Source: Actinomycetota bacterium (GTDB lineage: Bacteria > Actinomycetota > Humimicrobiia > Humimicrobiales > Humimicrobiaceae). From it: a stretch of 7,805 nt of DNA. This document shows positions 6,576 through 7,805 of the stretch, in pieces (position 1 is the first letter of the stretch; every line of letters begins with the position of its first letter). The position numbers were made by a program, and so were the translations under genes. The notes below the pieces were generated by a model that searched no databases, was not told where the DNA came from, and saw only the letters and a program-made list of their open reading frames with translations. The DNA lies in the NCBI GenBank assembly GCA_016870675.1, contig VGAU01000075.1, positions 1 through 7,805 on the forward strand. Direction: 5' to 3'.

Positions 6576-7805
6576 ATGCCAAAAATTAATTCAACCGATA
6601 AGGCTGCTAAAGAAGTAAAGGGGAAGGAAGCTGTAAAAATTGCGGGTAGCTCAAACATCAAAATAAAAATATATATTAATAATAAGGCTATTTATACTTC
6701 ACCAGATAAAAGTATTCTGGAAGCATGTCTTGAAAATAATATTTTTATACCTCATCTCTGTTTTGACCCGAGGCTTAAACCCCAGGGTACGTGCAGACTT
6801 TGTATTGTTGAAGTGGAGGGGATACCGGAAGCCGTTGCCTCCTGTGTAACAAATGTGCGGGAGGGAATGAAGATCAAAACAAATACTCCTCATATAAATG
6901 AGCTGGTCAGGATAAATCTGGAATTAATAATATCCGACCACCCTTTAGATTGCATGACCTGTGAATCCTGTAGCAATTGTGCTCTTCAGGACCTGGCTTA
7001 TATTTACGATGTCAAAGATGTCACCTATAAGGGAAAAATACACGAAAAAAAAGTTCTCGAGGATAACCCGTTTATATTCAGGGATAATGAGAAATGCATA
7101 CTTTGCGGAAGATGTGTCAGGATGTGTGACAATGTTGTTGGCGCAAGTGCTATTGGTTATGCCGGCAGAGGTTTTGAATGTGAGATAATTCCTGCTTTTG
7201 AGCAGTCGCTAAAAAATACAGATTGTGTATTCTGCAGCAATTGTATTTCCACCTGTCCCGCAGGTGCACTTCAACCCAAGTCTTACATTGGAAAAGCCCG
7301 TATTTGGGAAGTAAAAAAAATTCAGACAGTTTGCCCTTATTGTGGTGTCGGCTGTGTGATTGATCTGCATATAAAAAACAATAAAATTGTCAATGTATCA
7401 TCTGAAATAGGAAAGCATGTAAACAGGGGTAATTTGTGTGCTAAGGGTAAATTTGGCCTGGACTTTGTAAGCAGCTCTGAGAGGATTAGTCATCCAATGA
7501 TAAAAACAAAAGAGGGTAAATTAAAGAAGGTAAGCTGGGGGAAAGCACTGGCGACTGTTTCAGATAAATTAACAGCAATAAAGAAAAAATACGGCTCTGA
7601 TTCCATTGCAATCCTTAGCTCAGCAAAATGTACAAATGAGGAAAACTTTTTAATGTCCAAACTTGCACGCGCAGTGGTAGGTACAAATAATATAGATCAT
7701 TGTGCAAGGCTATGTCATGCTTCAACAGTTACAGGTTTGATCCAGACTTTCGGAAGTGGCGCAATGACAAATTCGGTTGAAGATATAAAACACTCAGATG
7801 TTGCA
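6576..7805 (+). CDS. fdhA: NAD(P)-linked formate dehydrogenase catalytic subunit with NuoG-like N-terminus (runs off the window)
   Basis: The first 410 codons of an expected ~890. The frame is open to the window edge. Domains: a basic N-terminal tail (1-27); a plant-type [2Fe-2S] domain (Cys62, 73, 76, 90); a NuoG-type His-ligated [4Fe-4S] site (His122, Cys126, 129, 135, with an extra Cys132); two ferredoxin clusters (Cys174/177/180/184 and Cys217/220/223/227); then the molybdopterin oxidoreductase domain with its own [4Fe-4S] site (Cys253, 256, 260, 288) and Lys290 just after it (CAKG). The motif DHCARLCHASTV (375-385) marks it as a formate dehydrogenase: Cys380 (TGT, 7713-7715) occupies the Mo/W-ligand position that is selenocysteine in E. 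coli FdhF. It oxidises formate or reduces CO2 in the cytoplasm; no Tat signal is seen. The ATG has AGGGAG 5 nt upstream and lies 17 nt after the fusion gene, so the two are cotranscribed. Other members of the molybdopterin family are less likely because of the CARLCH motif. Confidence 0.93.
   Translation, partial: MPKINSTDKAAKEVKGKEAVKIAGSSNIKIKIYINNKAIYTSPDKSILEACLENNIFIPHLCFDPRLKPQGTCRLCIVEVEGIPEAVASCVTNVREGMKIKTNTPHINELVRINLELIISDHPLDCMTCESCSNCALQDLAYIYDVKDVTYKGKIHEKKVLEDNPFIFRDNEKCILCGRCVRMCDNVVGASAIGYAGRGFECEIIPAFEQSLKNTDCVFCSNCISTCPAGALQPKSYIGKARIWEVKKIQTVCPYCGVGCVIDLHIKNNKIVNVSSEIGKHVNRGNLCAKGKFGLDFVSSSERISHPMIKTKEGKLKKVSWGKALATVSDKLTAIKKKYGSDSIAILSSAKCTNEENFLMSKLARAVVGTNNIDHCARLCHASTVTGLIQTFGSGAMTNSVEDIKHSDVA

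Noticed and set aside
6699..6893. Minus-strand frame of 64 codons, and a plus-strand frame at 6961-7188, inside fdhA
   Set aside because: Both are out-of-frame shadows of the iron-sulfur region, whose Cys motifs read cleanly in the main frame.

Overview
The window is AT-rich DNA (roughly one third G+C by eye) with long purine-rich coding strands, frequent AAA/ATA/AGA codons, strong AGGAG-type ribosome binding sites and several TTG/GTG starts. Together with a Cys-type NAD(P)-linked formate dehydrogenase operon this points to a strictly anaerobic, low-GC bacterium of the Firmicutes type or a similar deep-branching anaerobe (Halanaerobiales or Atribacterota would fit). The phylum cannot be fixed from this sequence alone.

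Left half, minus strand (1-2478): a chromosome-maintenance cluster read right to left. It holds recF (GTG start), a small DUF721/DciA-like gene 15 nt downstream, and then, after a 207-nt gap with its own extended -10 promoter and dyad symmetries, the first 257 codons of gyrB (TTG start). This is the familiar recF-DUF721-gyrB order of oriC regions, but dnaA and dnaN are not upstream of recF.

Middle (2479-2841): a 363-nt AT-rich divergent intergenic region. It carries a likely recF promoter, a good extended -10 for the rightward operon and a Rex-like palindrome (GTTAA-N4-TTAAC).

Right half, plus strand (2842-7805): a redox operon of three genes. The first encodes a NuoE/HydC-type thioredoxin-fold [2Fe-2S] protein. 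The second encodes a 1053-residue fusion of a NuoF/HydB-type NADH:FMN module with a complete GltD/NfnB-type FAD- and NADPH-binding module. The third, cut by the window edge, encodes a NuoG-like iron-sulfur domain joined to a molybdopterin formate dehydrogenase catalytic subunit, with Cys rather than selenocysteine at the active site. Read as one complex, electrons from formate at Mo/W would pass along the Fe-S chain of the third protein to a hub with two flavins and two pyridine-nucleotide sites. This suggests a formate dehydrogenase/transhydrogenase linking formate, NAD(H), NADP(H) and possibly ferredoxin, perhaps by electron bifurcation. The domain content is directly visible; the joint activity is inferred. 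This operon is the most interesting part of the window.
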